A stretch of DNA of 64,000 nucleotides from Paraburkholderia hospita (GTDB lineage: Bacteria > Pseudomonadota > Gammaproteobacteria > Burkholderiales > Burkholderiaceae), in the NCBI RefSeq assembly GCF_002902965.1, contig NZ_CP026106.1:2914001-2978000 (forward strand). The letters are read 5' to 3'. The notes under the pieces were generated by a model that was not told where the DNA came from, did not search any database, and was given only the letters and a program-made list of their open reading frames with translations. Positions 63,091 through 64,000 of the stretch are shown in pieces (within the stretch, counting starts at the first letter, position 1; every line of letters starts with the position of its first letter). The position numbers were made by a program, and so were the translations under genes.

Positions 63091-64000
63091 TTAGCGCTGA
63101 GCGATCGGCTTGGCTTCGCGCGGCGTTTCGCCGATGAACAACTGACGCGGACGGCCAATCTTCTGTTCGGGATCGCCGATCATTTCGTTCCACTGTGCGA
63201 TCCAGCCGACCGTACGTGCCATTGCGAAGATACACGTGAACATCGACGTCGGAATGCCCAGCGCGCGCTGCACGATGCCCGAGTAGAAGTCGACGTTCGG
63301 GTACAGCTTGCGCGACACGAAGTATTCGTCTTCCAGCGCGATCTTTTCCAGCGCCATGGCGAGCTTGAACAGCGGGTCGTCGTGCAGGCCCAGTTCGTTC
63401 AGCACTTCGTAGCACGTTTCGCGCATCAGCTTGGCGCGCGGATCGTAGTTCTTGTAGACGCGGTGACCGAAGCCCATCAGCTTCACGCCCGAGTTCTTGT
63501 CCTTCACCTGCTTGATGAACTCAGGAATGTTGTCGACCGAGCCGATTTCTTCCAGCATGTTCAGCGCCGCTTCGTTCGCGCCGCCGTGCGCCGGGCCCCA
63601 CAGACACGCGATACCAGCTGCGATACACGCAAACGGATTCGCACCCGACGAACCCGCCAGACGAACCGTCGACGTCGACGCGTTCTGCTCGTGGTCGGCG
63701 TGCAGGATCAGGATACGGTCGAGTGCGCGGACCAGCACTTCGTTGACCTGGTACTCTTCGCACGGGTTCGAGAACATCATGCGCATGAAGTTCGCGCTGT
63801 ACGACAGATTGTTCTGCGGATACACGAACGGCTGGCCGATCGAGTACTTGTACGCCATCGCGACCAGCGTCGGCAGCTTGGCGATCATGCGGATGGCCGA
63901 GACTTCGCGGTGACGCGGGTTATTGATGTCGAGCGAGTCGTGGTAGAACGCCGACAGCGCGCCGACTGCGGCGACGAGAATCGCCATCGGGTGCGCGTCG
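63091..64000 (-). CDS. gltA: Citrate synthase, C-terminal part (start beyond the window)
   Basis: First step of the TCA cycle. The window shows about 302 C-terminal residues; the frame is open through the right edge, as 'DAHP' precedes the first Met in view, so the ATG at 63987 is internal. Active-site segments are present: '[12 protein letters not shown]', '[14 protein letters not shown]' and 'VDFYSGIV', giving the two His and the Asp. Typical of the hexameric, NADH-sensitive type I enzyme of Gram-negative bacteria. Confidence 0.96.
   Translation of the reverse strand, partial: DAHPMAILVAAVGALSAFYHDSLDINNPRHREVSAIRMIAKLPTLVAMAYKYSIGQPFVYPQNNLSYSANFMRMMFSNPCEEYQVNEVLVRALDRILILHADHEQNASTSTVRLAGSSGANPFACIAAGIACLWGPAHGGANEAALNMLEEIGSVDNIPEFIKQVKDKNSGVKLMGFGHRVYKNYDPRAKLMRETCYEVLNELGLHDDPLFKLAMALEKIALEDEYFVSRKLYPNVDFYSGIVQRALGIPTSMFTCIFAMARTVGWIAQWNEMIGDPEQKIGRPRQLFIGETPREAKPIAQR

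Overview
The window is high-GC DNA densely packed with genes and reads as a Burkholderiaceae chromosome, most probably Paraburkholderia or a close relative. The grounds are gene families and order: a BPSS1780-type membrane protein, a 58-residue DUF3563 protein, an entericidin-like lipoprotein between leuC and leuD, and the block leuC-leuD-leuB-asd-fimV-truA-trpF-trpB-methyltransferase-trpA-accD-folC-dedD-cvpA-purF-metZ. The species and replicon cannot be fixed from the sequence alone.

Layout. 1-5.1 kb (+): the end of a DUF2782 gene, homoserine kinase, a membrane protein, the peroxide-sensing ohrR-ohr pair and a DNA photolyase. 5.2-6.7 kb (-): DUF3563 behind a nested palindrome, and a PHB-depolymerase-type esterase with a PhaR-like operator. 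7-10.9 kb: a PAP2 phosphatase, then the molybdate locus modABC (+) facing modE (-), with a ModE-type palindrome before modA. 11-14.8 kb: tautomerase/LysR divergent pair, a secreted low-complexity protein, a RES/Xre toxin-antitoxin pair and a metallophosphoesterase. 14.9-18.7 kb (-): a three-subunit membrane-linked dehydrogenase resembling the Burkholderia FAD glucose dehydrogenase (Tat-exported small subunit, GMC flavoprotein with an Fe-S cysteine cluster, tri-haem cytochrome c).

20.2-39.4 kb (+): a large alpha-glucan/trehalose locus in which most genes overlap or nearly touch: glgE, a treS-maltokinase fusion, glgB, then glgX, treZ, malQ, treY. Trehalose can pass through TreS, maltokinase and GlgE into branched glucan (GlgB), and the glucan can return to trehalose through GlgX, TreY and TreZ. 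The locus is split by a 661-bp inverted-repeat element whose right end forms the first codons of the longest possible glgX reading frame.

39.4-42.9 kb: a CNNM/CBS membrane protein, a histidine-kinase-like protein with no recognisable ATP-binding motifs, an FKBP isomerase and an AraC regulator. 43-61.8 kb (-): the amino-acid and housekeeping block named above. It carries three RNA-level regulatory candidates: a SAM-II-type riboswitch followed by a terminator before metZ, a Thr/Ile-rich leader ORF with hairpins before asd, and a stem-loop between accD and folC. 61.8-64 kb: hairpins, an unrecognised gene with a palindrome at its start, a well-formed candidate small RNA gene (promoter, hairpins, terminator) and the 3' part of citrate synthase gltA. 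No tRNA, rRNA, CRISPR array or transposase gene was seen.
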